A stretch of 64,000 nucleotides of DNA from WHSO01 sp050485485 (GCA_050485485.1 JBJHBM010000009.1:1-64000); one strand, 5' to 3'; counted from the stretch's first letter, positions 52,602 to 61,348 are shown. The notes: generated from the sequence alone by a model not told the origin. Made by a program: numbers and translations.

Positions 52602-53915
52602 ATGCTGGCAACCATCGACCGACTCACACGGAAGCTCGTGCTGGGCACGACGCTCGTCTGCGCGGGGGCGCTCGCCGCCGCCGTGCCCGCTGCGGCCCAA
52701 TCGGCCAACGATTTCTACAAGGGCAAGACCATCACCCTGGTCATCAGCGCGGGGCCGGGCGGCGGCTACGCCACCTACGTTCTGACCATGACCAAGCACA
52801 TGCAGGGCCACATCCCCGGGAATCCGGACTTCATCCGCCAGCACCGCCAGGGCGCGGGCGGAGTGGTCGCGGCCCAGTATCTCTACAACGCCGCCCGCCG
52901 TGACGGCACGGTAATCGCTACCATTCATCGCGCGGCGGTTTCCACCAGCGCGGTGTTCCGCGAATCGGGTGTGAACTACGATCCGCGCAACTTCTCCTGG
53001 ATCGGCTCGATCAACAAGGACACCAGCCTGTGCGTGTCCTACCACACGGCCAAGGTCAAGACCTTCAAGGACGCGCTGGAGACGCCGCTGATCGTGGGCG
53101 GCCTCGGCACCGGCTCCGACACCGACATCTACCCGACGATGTTCAACAACCTGTTCGGCACCAAGTTCAAGCTGGTAACCGGCTACAACCAGGGCACCGC
53201 CATCACGCTCGCCATGGAGCGCGGCGAGGTGGAGGGGCGCTGCGGCTGGTCGTGGTCGTCCATCAACGCGACCCAGGGCCAGTGGCTGCGCGACAACAAG
53301 CTCAACCTGCTGGTGGTGGGCGGCCTGAGCCGCGACCCGGGCATCCCCGAAAGCGTGCCGATGGTGCGCGACCTGGCCGAGACCCAGGAACAGCGGGATA
53401 TCCTGGAGCTTGCCTTCGCGCCGCAGGAGATGGCGCGTCCCGTGCTGGGACCGCCGGAGGTGCCGAGGGACCGGCTCGAGGTGCTGCGCGCGGCCTTCGA
53501 CGCGACCATGAAGGATCCTGCCTTCCTGGAGGAGGCGCGCCAGCGCAAGCTCGACATCTCGCCGCTTTCGGGCAAGGAGGTGGAGGATATCATCGCAAGC
53601 CTGATGTCGAAGCCGGAGAGCGTCGTCAACGCCACCATCGAGGCGATCTCGCGCAAGGACCGGACCGAGGTGGCGATGCGCAAGGCCGACGTGCTGGAGG
53701 TCAAGACCAGGCTCGACGAGGTGAAGAACGACGGCCGCGTGATCGCCTTCAAGGGCGACGGCGGCGCCGCGCACGAGGCCAACGTCTCGAGCAGCCAGAC
53801 CAAGATTTCGATTGGCGGCCAGGATGCCCAGCGTGCCGCCCTCAAGGCGGGCATGGACTGCACGGTGAAGTACGGCGGCGACAAGTCCACGGCCGAACTG
53901 ATCGCCTGCAACTGA
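52602..53915 (+). CDS. TctC/Bug family periplasmic receptor (copy 2) with C-terminal extension
   Basis: 437 residues from ATG 52602 (GGGAGAGAG ribosome site). Signal peptide 1-33. Residues about 34-360 repeat the copy 1 receptor, including NDFYKGKTITLVISAGPGGGY and FNNLFGTKFKLVTGYNQGT. The extra ~75 residues at the C-terminus (from about VLEVKTRLDEVKNDGRV) are absent in copies 1, 3 and 4 and end in a Cys-containing beta-rich segment (AGMDCTVKYGGDKSTAELIAC). Copy 1 and copy 2 are a tandem duplication that then diverged. Confidence 0.85.
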   Translation: MLATIDRLTRKLVLGTTLVCAGALAAAVPAAAQSANDFYKGKTITLVISAGPGGGYATYVLTMTKHMQGHIPGNPDFIRQHRQGAGGVVAAQYLYNAARRDGTVIATIHRAAVSTSAVFRESGVNYDPRNFSWIGSINKDTSLCVSYHTAKVKTFKDALETPLIVGGLGTGSDTDIYPTMFNNLFGTKFKLVTGYNQGTAITLAMERGEVEGRCGWSWSSINATQGQWLRDNKLNLLVVGGLSRDPGIPESVPMVRDLAETQEQRDILELAFAPQEMARPVLGPPEVPRDRLEVLRAAFDATMKDPAFLEEARQRKLDISPLSGKEVEDIIASLMSKPESVVNATIEAISRKDRTEVAMRKADVLEVKTRLDEVKNDGRVIAFKGDGGAAHEANVSSSQTKISIGGQDAQRAALKAGMDCTVKYGGDKSTAELIACN

Positions 53916-53947
53916 GCCCGGTTTCGATACGAGCCCGGTTTCGATAC
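53914..53947. repeat. Tandem 17-bp duplication after the receptor gene
   Basis: GAGCCCGGTTTCGATAC occurs twice in a row, at 53914-53930 and 53931-53947, partly inside the stop region of the receptor gene and directly before the ribosome site of the cupin gene. It looks like a recent tandem duplication; it lengthens the spacer and may affect expression of the cupin. No other function is visible. Confidence 0.7.
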
Positions 53948-53963
53948 GAGGAGGAAACGAAAA

Positions 53964-54446
53964 ATGTCGGACGTCCAGATCAAGCCGCTCAGCCCCGAGG
54001 TCGAGGCCAAGGTGCTGGAAGCGGAAAAAGAATGCATCACCTTCGGCTACAGCAGGCCCGAAGGCGTCACCGCCGGAAAGGGCATGGTGCGGCTGGGGCG
54101 CGGCGGCGCGATCCGCGGCGTGGTGCAGATCGTCAAGAAGAACGGCGGCGAGAACAACCTGCATTATCATACCGGCGCCGATACCATGTGGATGGTGCTG
54201 AAGGGGCGGGTGCGCTTCTACGGCGTGGGCGATGCCGTGCTCGGAGAGTTCGGGCCCAACGAAGGTATTTTCACGCCGCGCTATTTCCGCTACTGGTTCG
54301 AGAATTGCGGTGACGGCGACCTCGAGCTGCTCCAGGTCGGTGCCTTCGCTTCGCCGGACGCGAAGTCGACCGGCCGCACCGACTGCGAGCCGCAGCGCTA
54401 CCAGCTCGGCACCAGCAACCACTTTTCGGCGGAGAAACAAGGCTGA
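53964..54446 (+). CDS. Cupin domain protein
   Basis: 160 residues from ATG 53964 (GAGGAGGAAACG upstream). The cupin metal site can be read as NNLHYHTGADTMWMVLKGRVRFYG (first motif, His-His and Glu-like positions) and GIFTPRYFRYWFENCG (second motif). Small cupins of this type help dioxygenase-like or isomerase reactions. It lies between two TctC genes and a VOC gene, suggesting a role in breakdown of the imported acid. Confidence 0.8.
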   Translation: MSDVQIKPLSPEVEAKVLEAEKECITFGYSRPEGVTAGKGMVRLGRGGAIRGVVQIVKKNGGENNLHYHTGADTMWMVLKGRVRFYGVGDAVLGEFGPNEGIFTPRYFRYWFENCGDGDLELLQVGAFASPDAKSTGRTDCEPQRYQLGTSNHFSAEKQG

Positions 54447-54452
54447 CCTGCC

Positions 54453-54476
54453 GCCGGCCGCCGCAAGGCGGCCGGC
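54453..54476 (+). terminator. Strong hairpin after the cupin gene
   Basis: A perfect 10-bp stem (54453-54462 with 54467-54476) closed by a GCAA tetraloop. No T-run follows (CTGTTCGG), so it may be an mRNA 3'-end stabiliser or a weak terminator rather than a classical Rho-independent terminator. Confidence 0.45.
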
Positions 54477-54514
54477 CTGTTCGGCGCAAATCTAGTCAGG
54501 AAGGAAACCCTTAC

Positions 54515-55312
54515 ATGGCATCCAAGATCAACCACGTCGCCATCATGAGCGGCAACTATGCTCTCGAGTCGAAGTTCTACGAATCGATGTTCGGCATGCG
54601 CAATTCTGCCAAGGCGCGCCCTACGCGCGCGGTGTCGATCGGCGACGGCTACGTCGGCATGAACATCAATCCGCGCCGCGCCGGCCGCCCCGGCCGTCTC
54701 GACCACTTCGGCATCCAGGTGGACGACCTCGAGGCGACCACTGCGCGCATGAAGGAGAAGTATCCGAAGGTCGATATCCTGAAGCGGCCGAGCACGCGCC
54801 CCTTCGCGGCTTTCTCCACCCACGACCCGGACGGCAACGTGTTCGACCTGACTCAGGCCAAGGGCGGCAATCTGAAGGACGTCTATACCCACAACGACTG
54901 GCAGCAGGACCGGACCATCTGTCATGTCGGCATCCGCACCATGAACGCGGAGGCCTGCGCCGAGTTCTACATGAGCATGTTCGACCTCAAGCCGGCCAAC
55001 CTGCCGATCGACAACGCCTACGGCGTCACCGACGGGCGCATGACGATCATCCTGATGCCCTGGAGCATCCATGACTACGCCAACACCGGCATCGTCGGCC
55101 CGGGCATGGACTACATCGGCTTCAAGGTCGAGAACCTCGAGAAGTTCAAGGAGGACGTCCAGACCATCTCCGACAACAACCCGCTGATCGCGCCGTCGCC
55201 GGTGGGGACCGGCCCGGAAGGCAAGGCGCGCCTCGAGTTCCTGCAGCGGACCAGCCTCGGGTCCTGGCACATCGCCGATCCCGACGGCGTGCTGCTCGAC
55301 ATCGTCGCGTAA
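54515..55312 (+). CDS. Two-domain VOC (glyoxalase/extradiol dioxygenase-like) protein (copy 1)
   Basis: 265 residues made of two vicinal-oxygen-chelate domains: residues 4-115 (INHVAIMSGNYALESKFYESMFG, LDHFGIQVDDLEATTARM) and 130-264 (RTICHVGIRTMNAEACAEFYMSMFDL, PDGVLLDIV). His residues at each domain start and an Asp/Glu at each domain end are in the metal-binding places. It may open or rearrange an aromatic or carbonyl compound. A homologous gene follows at 56553, after a TctC gene. Confidence 0.82.
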   Translation: MASKINHVAIMSGNYALESKFYESMFGMRNSAKARPTRAVSIGDGYVGMNINPRRAGRPGRLDHFGIQVDDLEATTARMKEKYPKVDILKRPSTRPFAAFSTHDPDGNVFDLTQAKGGNLKDVYTHNDWQQDRTICHVGIRTMNAEACAEFYMSMFDLKPANLPIDNAYGVTDGRMTIILMPWSIHDYANTGIVGPGMDYIGFKVENLEKFKEDVQTISDNNPLIAPSPVGTGPEGKARLEFLQRTSLGSWHIADPDGVLLDIVA

Positions 55313-55338
55313 CGCGGCGATCCAGCGGCCGTGACGGG

Positions 55339-55359
55339 GGCCGTCCCGGCGGGACGGCC
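55339..55359 (+). terminator. Hairpin after the first VOC gene
   Basis: A 9-bp perfect stem (55339-55347 with 55351-55359) closed by a 3-base loop GGC. No T-tract follows. It lies midway between the VOC stop and the third TctC start, so it may end or stabilise the upstream transcript. Confidence 0.4.
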
Positions 55360-55404
55360 TCCGCGTGTCGGCGTATCGGAGAAGAAAACAAGGAGACAGG
55401 GACT

Positions 55405-56511
55405 ATGAGGATCACGGGACTGGCGCTCGGCGCCGTGGCGGCGGCCGGCATCGCCCTGGGCATGGGGTCCGCGCGCGCGGACGCGGTGGCCGACTTCTAC
55501 AAGGGCAAGACCGTCACCATCATCATTTCGTCGGGCGGCGGCGCCTACAACATCATCGCGCGGACGGTGGCCGACCATATGCCGCGGCACCTGCCCGGCA
55601 ACCCGACGATGATCGGCCGCGACATGCCGGGGGCGGGCCATGTCAACGCCACCAATTTCCTCTACAACAACGCGCCGAAGGACGGCACCCATATCGGCAC
55701 CATCGGCAACACCATCCCGCAGCACGAGGTCACCGACGGCAAGGGCGTGCGCTTCGAGTCGGCTAAGTTCAACTGGCTCGGTTCGACCGGCATCTCGAAC
55801 CTGATGACGGTGGTGTGGCACACCGCCGGGGTCAAGACCATCGAGGACGCCAAGACCAGGGAAGTGCTGTCGGGCGGCACCGGCGCGGGTTCGGGGACGG
55901 TGCTCTATCCGACCATCCTCAACAACCTGCTCGGCACCAAGTTCAAGATCATCATCGGTTACCGCAGCGCCAGCGACATCGATCTCGCCATGGAGCGCGG
56001 CGAGATGCAGGCGCGCCACGGCTATTCCTACGGCAGCTTCGCGCGCGCCCATCCGGACTGGATCGAGAGCGGTAAGGCCTACTTCCTCTACCAGGTCGGG
56101 CTCTCCGAGAAGATGGGCCCGCCGGGCGTGCCGCTGATGATGGACCTCGCCCAGAACGAGGAGCAGCGCGAGATCATCCGGTTCTTCTCGCGCACCGTCG
56201 GGCTCGGCCGTCCGTACCTCGCGCCCCCCGACGTGCCGGCCGACCGACTTGCCGCGCTGCGCGCGGCCTTCAGCGCCACTATGCGGGATCCCCAGTTCGT
56301 CGCCGACATGAACAAGCGCAACCTCGACCTGTTCCCGCAGGACTGGCAGGAGGTGACCGAGAACGTGCTCGGCATCGTCAACGCGCCCAAGGCGCTGATC
56401 GAGAAGGCGATGGCGGTGACCGAACGCGGCGAGACCATAGATTGCGCGGTGTTTACGAACCCGGAAAACTGCGGCGCGGCCAAGGGCGCCAAGAAGAAAT
56501 CGGCGGAGTGA
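55405..56511 (+). CDS. TctC/Bug family periplasmic receptor (copy 3)
   Basis: 368 residues. Signal peptide 1-26 (LALGAVAAAGIALGMGSARADA), then FYKGKTVTIIISSGGGAYNIIARTVADHMPRHL and NNLLGTKFKIIIGYRSASD, diverged from copies 1 and 2. A GGAG ribosome site precedes ATG 55405. A short Lys-rich C-terminus follows the receptor fold. It lies between two VOC genes and lacks TctA/TctB partners in the window. Confidence 0.85.
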   Translation: MRITGLALGAVAAAGIALGMGSARADAVADFYKGKTVTIIISSGGGAYNIIARTVADHMPRHLPGNPTMIGRDMPGAGHVNATNFLYNNAPKDGTHIGTIGNTIPQHEVTDGKGVRFESAKFNWLGSTGISNLMTVVWHTAGVKTIEDAKTREVLSGGTGAGSGTVLYPTILNNLLGTKFKIIIGYRSASDIDLAMERGEMQARHGYSYGSFARAHPDWIESGKAYFLYQVGLSEKMGPPGVPLMMDLAQNEEQREIIRFFSRTVGLGRPYLAPPDVPADRLAALRAAFSATMRDPQFVADMNKRNLDLFPQDWQEVTENVLGIVNAPKALIEKAMAVTERGETIDCAVFTNPENCGAAKGAKKKSAE

Positions 56512-56552
56512 GAGCGGCCGCGGCGAACGCGGCGCCGGAACAGGAGGAAACC

Positions 56553-57374
56553 ATGCCGTCTCAGATCAACCACATGGCTCTCATCAGCCACCAGTACCCG
56601 ACGCTCGAGCGCTTCTACCGTTCGATGTTCAAGCTCAGGGTATCGAGCCGCGGCGACAACGACGCCGAAGCCTCGGCGGTGGTGGGTGACGGCTATGTCG
56701 GCCTCAACCTGCTGCCGCGGCGCGACGGCTACGTCGGCGGCTTCGACCACTTCGGGATCGTCGTCGATTCGCTCGACGAGGTGCGCGACCGCATGAAGAA
56801 GCATCCCGGCAGCGCCGCCGTGAAGCGGCCGAGCACCCGACCGTTCGCCGACTATTCGGCCAACGATCCGGACGGCAACGTGATTGACCTGGCCGAGCGG
56901 CGCGGCGGCAACCTGAAGGACGTCTACGCCGAGCAGCGCGACGATTCCTGGAAGAAGGCCGGCACCTGCCAGTTGGTGCGCTTCGCCATCCGCACCAAGA
57001 ATCCCGAGGCCTGCGCCGAGTTCTATCAGGACGTGTTCGGCCTCCAGCTCCGCAACATCCCGCGCGGCAAGACCGGCTATCACCTGACCGACGGCCGGGT
57101 GACCCTGTCGCTGCTACCGTGGGACATCGGCGTGTTCGAGGGCATGTCGATCAAGCGGCCGGGACCGGACCACATCGGGGTGCGCGTGCCCGATCTCGCC
57201 GCCTTCAAAAAGGAGGTCAAGCGCGTCGCGGAGAAGAATTCCTACCTCGCGCCGCGTCCGCTGGGGGGCAGCGTGGAATCCGAGGTGCGCAAGAAGCTGT
57301 TCGCGAAGAGTGCCCTCGGCAAGTTCCAGATGGCCGATCCCGACGGCAACTGGATCGACGTCAGCGACGAGTAG
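56553..57374 (+). CDS. Two-domain VOC protein (copy 2)
   Basis: 273 residues from ATG 56553 (AGGAGG ribosome site at 56542-56547). Two VOC domains: INHMALISHQYPTLERFYRSMF, GGFDHFGIVVDSLDEV and the second NPEACAEFYQDVFGLQL, ending MADPDGNWIDVSD. It is a clear homologue of copy 1 at 54515, with conserved domain order. It is followed by a hairpin and a 2-hydroxyacid dehydrogenase gene. Confidence 0.82.
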   Translation: MPSQINHMALISHQYPTLERFYRSMFKLRVSSRGDNDAEASAVVGDGYVGLNLLPRRDGYVGGFDHFGIVVDSLDEVRDRMKKHPGSAAVKRPSTRPFADYSANDPDGNVIDLAERRGGNLKDVYAEQRDDSWKKAGTCQLVRFAIRTKNPEACAEFYQDVFGLQLRNIPRGKTGYHLTDGRVTLSLLPWDIGVFEGMSIKRPGPDHIGVRVPDLAAFKKEVKRVAEKNSYLAPRPLGGSVESEVRKKLFAKSALGKFQMADPDGNWIDVSDE

Positions 57375-57391
57375 CCAGCCTTTCGGGCGCG

Positions 57392-57417
57392 GGGCGCGGC
57401 CTGGCCGCGCCCTTTCC
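57392..57417 (+). terminator. Rho-independent terminator-like hairpin after the second VOC gene
   Basis: A 10-bp GC stem (57392-57401 with 57403-57412) is followed directly by TTTCCTTG, a short T-rich tail. It lies between the VOC stop and the dehydrogenase start, so it is a likely transcription stop, though readthrough is possible. Confidence 0.5.
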
Positions 57418-57446
57418 TTGTCCGCCACAGAGCCGGAGGAACAGCC

Positions 57447-58400
57447 GTGCGCCTTGCAATCCTCGACGACTTCCAGAACGTGGTCCGTTCCGTCTCCGAC
57501 TGGTCGGTGCTGGAGGACCGGGTGGAGATCACCGTCTTCAACGACCACCTCTACGACCTCGATGCGGTGGCCGCGCGGCTGCAGCCGTTCGAGATCGTGG
57601 TCTGCATCCGCGAGCGCACGCAGTTCCCGCGCGCGCTCCTGGAACGTCTGCCCAACCTCAAGTTGCTGGTGACGGGCGGCATGCGCAACCTCGGCATCGA
57701 CATCGCGGCGGCGAACGAGCGCGGCGTCGTCGTGTGCGGCACCGAATCGATCGGCCATACGACCGCCGAGCTGACCTGGGGCCTGATCCTCGCCACCGTG
57801 CGCAACATCCCGCGCGAGGTGGAGAGCGTGCGCAAGGGCGGCTGGCAGGCGGGCCTCGGTGTGACGCTGCGCGGCAAGACGCTCGGCGTCATCGGCCTCG
57901 GCCGCCAGGGCGCGCCGGTGGCGGGCTACGGCAAGGCGTTCGGCATGAACGTGCTGGCCTGGAGCCAGAACCTGACCGAGGCGACATGCCGCGAGCACGG
58001 CGCGGAGCTCGCCAAGGGACTCCACGACCTGCTTGCGCGCTCGGACGTGGTGACGATCCACGTCGTCCTGTCGGACCGCACCCGCGGCCTGATCGGCGCC
58101 AGGGAGCTCGCCGCCATGAAGACGGGGGCCTTCCTTATCAATACCTCGCGCGGCCCCATCGTGGACGAGGCGGCGCTGCTGGCCGCGGTCGATTCCGGGA
58201 CCATCGCCGGCGCCGGCCTCGACGTGTTCGACGTCGAGCCGCTGCCGCCCGATCATCCATTCCGCACCAACGACAGAATTGTTGCGACGCCGCACCTCGG
58301 CTACACCGCGCTCGAGGGCTACCAGAACTTCTTCGGCCAGGGCATCGAGGACATCGACGCCTGGCTCAAGGGCAAGCCGATCCGCGTGATGACGCCGTAG
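57447..58400 (+). CDS. D-2-hydroxyacid dehydrogenase
   Basis: 317 residues from GTG 57447 (GGAGGAAC ribosome site). NAD-binding GLGRQGAPVAG, catalytic Arg in NTSRGPIV, Glu in FDVEPLPPD and His in ATPHLGY. Members oxidise or reduce 2-hydroxy acids. In this cluster it could act on the product of the VOC/cupin steps. It is the last gene of the plus-strand cluster, convergent with the EamA gene (16 bp apart). Confidence 0.87.
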   Translation: MRLAILDDFQNVVRSVSDWSVLEDRVEITVFNDHLYDLDAVAARLQPFEIVVCIRERTQFPRALLERLPNLKLLVTGGMRNLGIDIAAANERGVVVCGTESIGHTTAELTWGLILATVRNIPREVESVRKGGWQAGLGVTLRGKTLGVIGLGRQGAPVAGYGKAFGMNVLAWSQNLTEATCREHGAELAKGLHDLLARSDVVTIHVVLSDRTRGLIGARELAAMKTGAFLINTSRGPIVDEAALLAAVDSGTIAGAGLDVFDVEPLPPDHPFRTNDRIVATPHLGYTALEGYQNFFGQGIEDIDAWLKGKPIRVMTP

Positions 58401-58416
58401 GGCAATGTGCCCCGGC

Positions 58417-59328
58417 TCAGCCCCCGCCGCCCGCGCGCTGGCGGCGGGCGATGTAGGCGTTGGAGCCGATGATGACGGCGGCGCCCGCCAGCGTCATGAA
58501 GCCGAGCGGCTCCGAGAACAGCATCCAGCCCGCGAGCGCCGCCCACAGCAGCCGCGTGTAGTCGAACGGCGAGACCACGGTGGCGTCGCCGTTGGCGTAG
58601 GCGAAGGCGGTGCAGCTCTGCGCCACCCCCGACATCACGCCCATCAGCAGCAGGATCACGAATTCCTGCCAGTTGGGCGTGACCCAAACCAGCGCGGCCG
58701 GTACTGCCATCACCAGCGTCGCGATCACGCTGTAGTAGGTCTGCACCGTCATGGGATGGTCCTTGCGGTTGGTGCAGAGCTTGATGCAGACGTGGGCGGA
58801 GGCGAAGCAGAACGCCGCGCCGAGCGCCGAGAGGGCGGCGAGCTGGAAGGTCTCGTCGCCGGGCCGGAGGATCAGAAGTACCCCGCCGAATCCGATCACG
58901 GTCGCGGCCCAGCGCCGCCACGCCACCCGCTCGCCGAGGAAGATCACCGCCAGCACGATCAGGAACAGCATCCGCGTGAAGCCGATCACGGTGGCGTCTG
59001 CGATCGGCATGTGGACCACCGCGTAGACCATCAGGAAGATCGCCGCCGCGCCGAACAGGCCGCGCCCGATGTGGAAGGGCAGATTGTCGGTCCGGAACGC
59101 GCCGAGCCCGCGCTGCATCAGGAAAGGCAGCACCGCGACGCTGCCGAAGAACGCGCGGAAGAAGGCGATCTCGGCGCTCGGTATAGTGCCGCCGAGCGCC
59201 TTGGTGAGCGACTGGACGATCACGAAGGACAGGGCGGACAGCATCATCCAGACGCAGCCGCGCAGGTTGGGCGGCAACGCGCGCCAATGGCGCTCCAGGA
59301 AGGCGTCGCGTGCCGCCTTGAGTGTCAT
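58417..59328 (-). CDS. EamA/DMT family transporter
   Basis: 303 residues from ATG 59328; upstream starts add a non-conserved basic leader. About ten membrane segments in two EamA repeats, for example ALSFVIVQSLTKALGG and ALGAAFCFASAHVCIKLC at the start of the halves. These carriers export or import metabolites. It separates the TctC/VOC cluster from the next run of genes. Substrate unknown. Confidence 0.85.
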   Translation of the reverse strand: MTLKAARDAFLERHWRALPPNLRGCVWMMLSALSFVIVQSLTKALGGTIPSAEIAFFRAFFGSVAVLPFLMQRGLGAFRTDNLPFHIGRGLFGAAAIFLMVYAVVHMPIADATVIGFTRMLFLIVLAVIFLGERVAWRRWAATVIGFGGVLLILRPGDETFQLAALSALGAAFCFASAHVCIKLCTNRKDHPMTVQTYYSVIATLVMAVPAALVWVTPNWQEFVILLLMGVMSGVAQSCTAFAYANGDATVVSPFDYTRLLWAALAGWMLFSEPLGFMTLAGAAVIIGSNAYIARRQRAGGGG

Positions 59329-59476
59329 GCTCCGGCCCCGTAGGATTGCTGTTATGGCGCGTCGGCAGGCCGGCCTCGGGGACCGGGTGCCGGCCATGCT
59401 AGCCTCGCAGCCCCGCCGCGCCAACACAAAGCGGCCGCCGCGCCATCCGCGCAGGCGCCCCGTCCATGGAGGAAAA

Positions 59477-59902
59477 ATGATCCAAGCGCAGGACGATGAG
59501 GCCGACCGCGCCGCCGTGCTGGCGGTGAACGAGGCGTTCTACCGCGCCTTCGCCGCTGGCGACTACGCGGCGATGGAGAAGCTGTGGTCGGCGCGGGAGG
59601 CGACCTGCATCCATCCCGGCTGGCCGCCGGTCTCGGGCCGCGACAAGGTGATGGAGACCTGGCGCGGCATCCTCGCGCAGCCGCCGCGCCCGCCGATCCG
59701 CTCGGTCGAGCCCGAGGTGCGCCTGCACGACACCGCCGCCCTTGTGATCTGCTGGGAGGCCATCGGCGATCTCTACCTCGTCGCCAGCAACCTGTTCGTG
59801 CGCGAGGATGGCGTCTGGCGCATGGTCCATCACCAGTCGGGCCAGACCGAGCGCCGCCCGCGCGGTGCGCGCTCCGCGCGCCCCGCCGCCACCCTTCACT
59901 GA
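59477..59902 (+). CDS. SnoaL/NTF2-like protein
   Basis: 141 residues from ATG 59477, with GGAGGAAA ribosome site. The NTF2-like fold shows as VNEAFYRAFAAGDYAAMEKLWSA, then IHPGWPPVSGRDKVMETW and a C-terminal MVHHQSGQT, a typical SnoaL-like barrel. Such proteins serve as isomerases, hydratases or binding scaffolds. It begins the run with the TAXI-like and DUF120 genes (68 bp to the next). Confidence 0.8.
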   Translation: MIQAQDDEADRAAVLAVNEAFYRAFAAGDYAAMEKLWSAREATCIHPGWPPVSGRDKVMETWRGILAQPPRPPIRSVEPEVRLHDTAALVICWEAIGDLYLVASNLFVREDGVWRMVHHQSGQTERRPRGARSARPAATLH

Positions 59903-59969
59903 CGCCGGGCCACTGATGCCGGCGCCCGGCGCTGACAACGACGATAACGACGACACTCACGGGGGAAAC

Positions 59970-60869
59970 ATGACGCGCATCAGGATCGCTTCTTCGGATC
60001 CGCTCAGCACCTTTCACGCCCAGGCGGAGCTGCTCGCCCGGGTGCTCGCCGACGCGGGCGCGGTCGAAGACGGCGAGGTCCTGGCCACCACCGGCAGCGT
60101 GATGAATGCGGAGATGGTGGCGGACGGCCGCGCCGAGATCGGCTTCATGGCGTCCAACTGGGTGCCGCGCGCGCTGGCCGGGACGGATCCCTTCTCGGCG
60201 CCGGTCGCGGTCGCGGTGGTGGCGCCGCTCAACGCGGGGCCGCTGTTCTTCGTCGCGCGCGCCGATTCGCCGCTCGCCTCGGTGCGGGAGCTGGAGGGCA
60301 GGCCGATCGCCGTCGGCCATGCCGATTCCGGCATGGCCCAGCACGCCCGCAATATCGTCGCGAGCCTCGGCTGGGCCGACGGGCCCGCCCATTTCAGCTA
60401 CGTCTCCACCTTCGACGGCGGCGCCGCGCTCGAGGCCGGCACGGTCGCGGCGCAGCTTTCGGCGCCGGTTCCCAATACCCATTTCAGTGCGCTGGCCGCG
60501 CGCCTTCCCGTCAAGGTGCTGCGCTTCGAGGAGGCCGACATCGCCGCCCTGTGCCGGGCCCATCCGTTCTATTCCCCGGCGCTGGTCCCGGCCGAATTCG
60601 TGCCGGGGCTGGCGGCGGACGCCCCCGCGCTCGGCGTGCTCAACGTCGTCGTCGCCGCGGCCGACGCCCCGGACGACCTGATCTACCGGATCGCGCGGGC
60701 CTATGCCGCCAACGTCGTCGCGCTGGAGGCGGGCAACGCGCTCTACCGCGGCCTCGGCCGGCTGCTCGCGCGCGCCCGGACGGAGGGCGCCCCGGCGCTC
60801 GCGCCGGGCGGGACGCCGCTCCATCCGGCGGCGGCGCGCGCCTTCCGCGACGCGGGCCTGCTCGCGTGA
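59970..60869 (+). CDS. Leaderless TAXI/NMT1-like substrate-binding protein
   Basis: 299 residues from ATG 59970 (GGGGGAAAC upstream). The sequence RIRIASSDPLSTFHAQAELLARVLA and FVARADSPLASVRELEGRPIAVG is that of TAXI-type (TRAP) substrate-binding proteins. But there is no signal peptide and no membrane segment, and the upstream extension to 59916 does not supply one. It should stay in the cytoplasm unless it is exported unusually. Its GTGA overlap with the riboflavin-kinase-like gene implies joint translation. Confidence 0.75.
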   Translation: MTRIRIASSDPLSTFHAQAELLARVLADAGAVEDGEVLATTGSVMNAEMVADGRAEIGFMASNWVPRALAGTDPFSAPVAVAVVAPLNAGPLFFVARADSPLASVRELEGRPIAVGHADSGMAQHARNIVASLGWADGPAHFSYVSTFDGGAALEAGTVAAQLSAPVPNTHFSALAARLPVKVLRFEEADIAALCRAHPFYSPALVPAEFVPGLAADAPALGVLNVVVAAADAPDDLIYRIARAYAANVVALEAGNALYRGLGRLLARARTEGAPALAPGGTPLHPAAARAFRDAGLLA

Positions 60870-61267
60870 GCGTGCCGCCCTTCACCGGCCGCGTGGCGAC
60901 CGGCAAGGGGGAGGCGGTGGGCTTCACGACGGCCCCCTGGGCGCGCGAAGGGTTCCTGCGCCTGGTCGGGATCGATCCTTATCCCGGCACCCTCAACCTC
61001 GCCGTGGCGGACGCGCCCGCGCGCGCGGCTTGGGCGGCGCTCCGGGCGCTGCCGGGCATCCGGATGCCGGCGCCCGATCCCGCCTGGTGCGACGCGCGGC
61101 TCTATCCGGTGCTGGTGGGCGGCAGCGTGGCGGGCGCCGTCGTCCTGCCCGAGGTGGCGTCCTATCCCGACGATCAGGTGGAGATCGTGGCCGCGGTGCG
61201 ACTGCGCGACGCGCTCGGCGTCTCCGACGGCGACGCGGTGCGCGTAGAGCTACGCCCGGCCCTGTGA
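60866..61267 (+). CDS. DUF120 / CTP-dependent riboflavin kinase-like protein
   Basis: 133 residues from GTG 60866 overlapping the previous stop. GRVATGKGEAVGFTT, REGFLRLVGIDPYPGTLNLAV and DQVEIVAAVRLRDALGVSDGD follow the archaeal CTP-dependent riboflavin kinase RibK (DUF120) from its first strand to its last. That enzyme makes FMN using CTP instead of ATP. This is unusual in a proteobacterium, whose normal enzyme is RibF. It could phosphorylate riboflavin or a related small molecule; transfer from archaea is possible. Confidence 0.75.
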   Translation: MSVPPFTGRVATGKGEAVGFTTAPWAREGFLRLVGIDPYPGTLNLAVADAPARAAWAALRALPGIRMPAPDPAWCDARLYPVLVGGSVAGAVVLPEVASYPDDQVEIVAAVRLRDALGVSDGDAVRVELRPAL

Positions 61268-61348
61268 TAGTCTCACGCGCCGGCCGCGACCTCGGCCGCG
61301 AAAAGCAAGCGACCCTCCGGGGAGGAGGGCGAAGAAGGGGAAGCTCGA

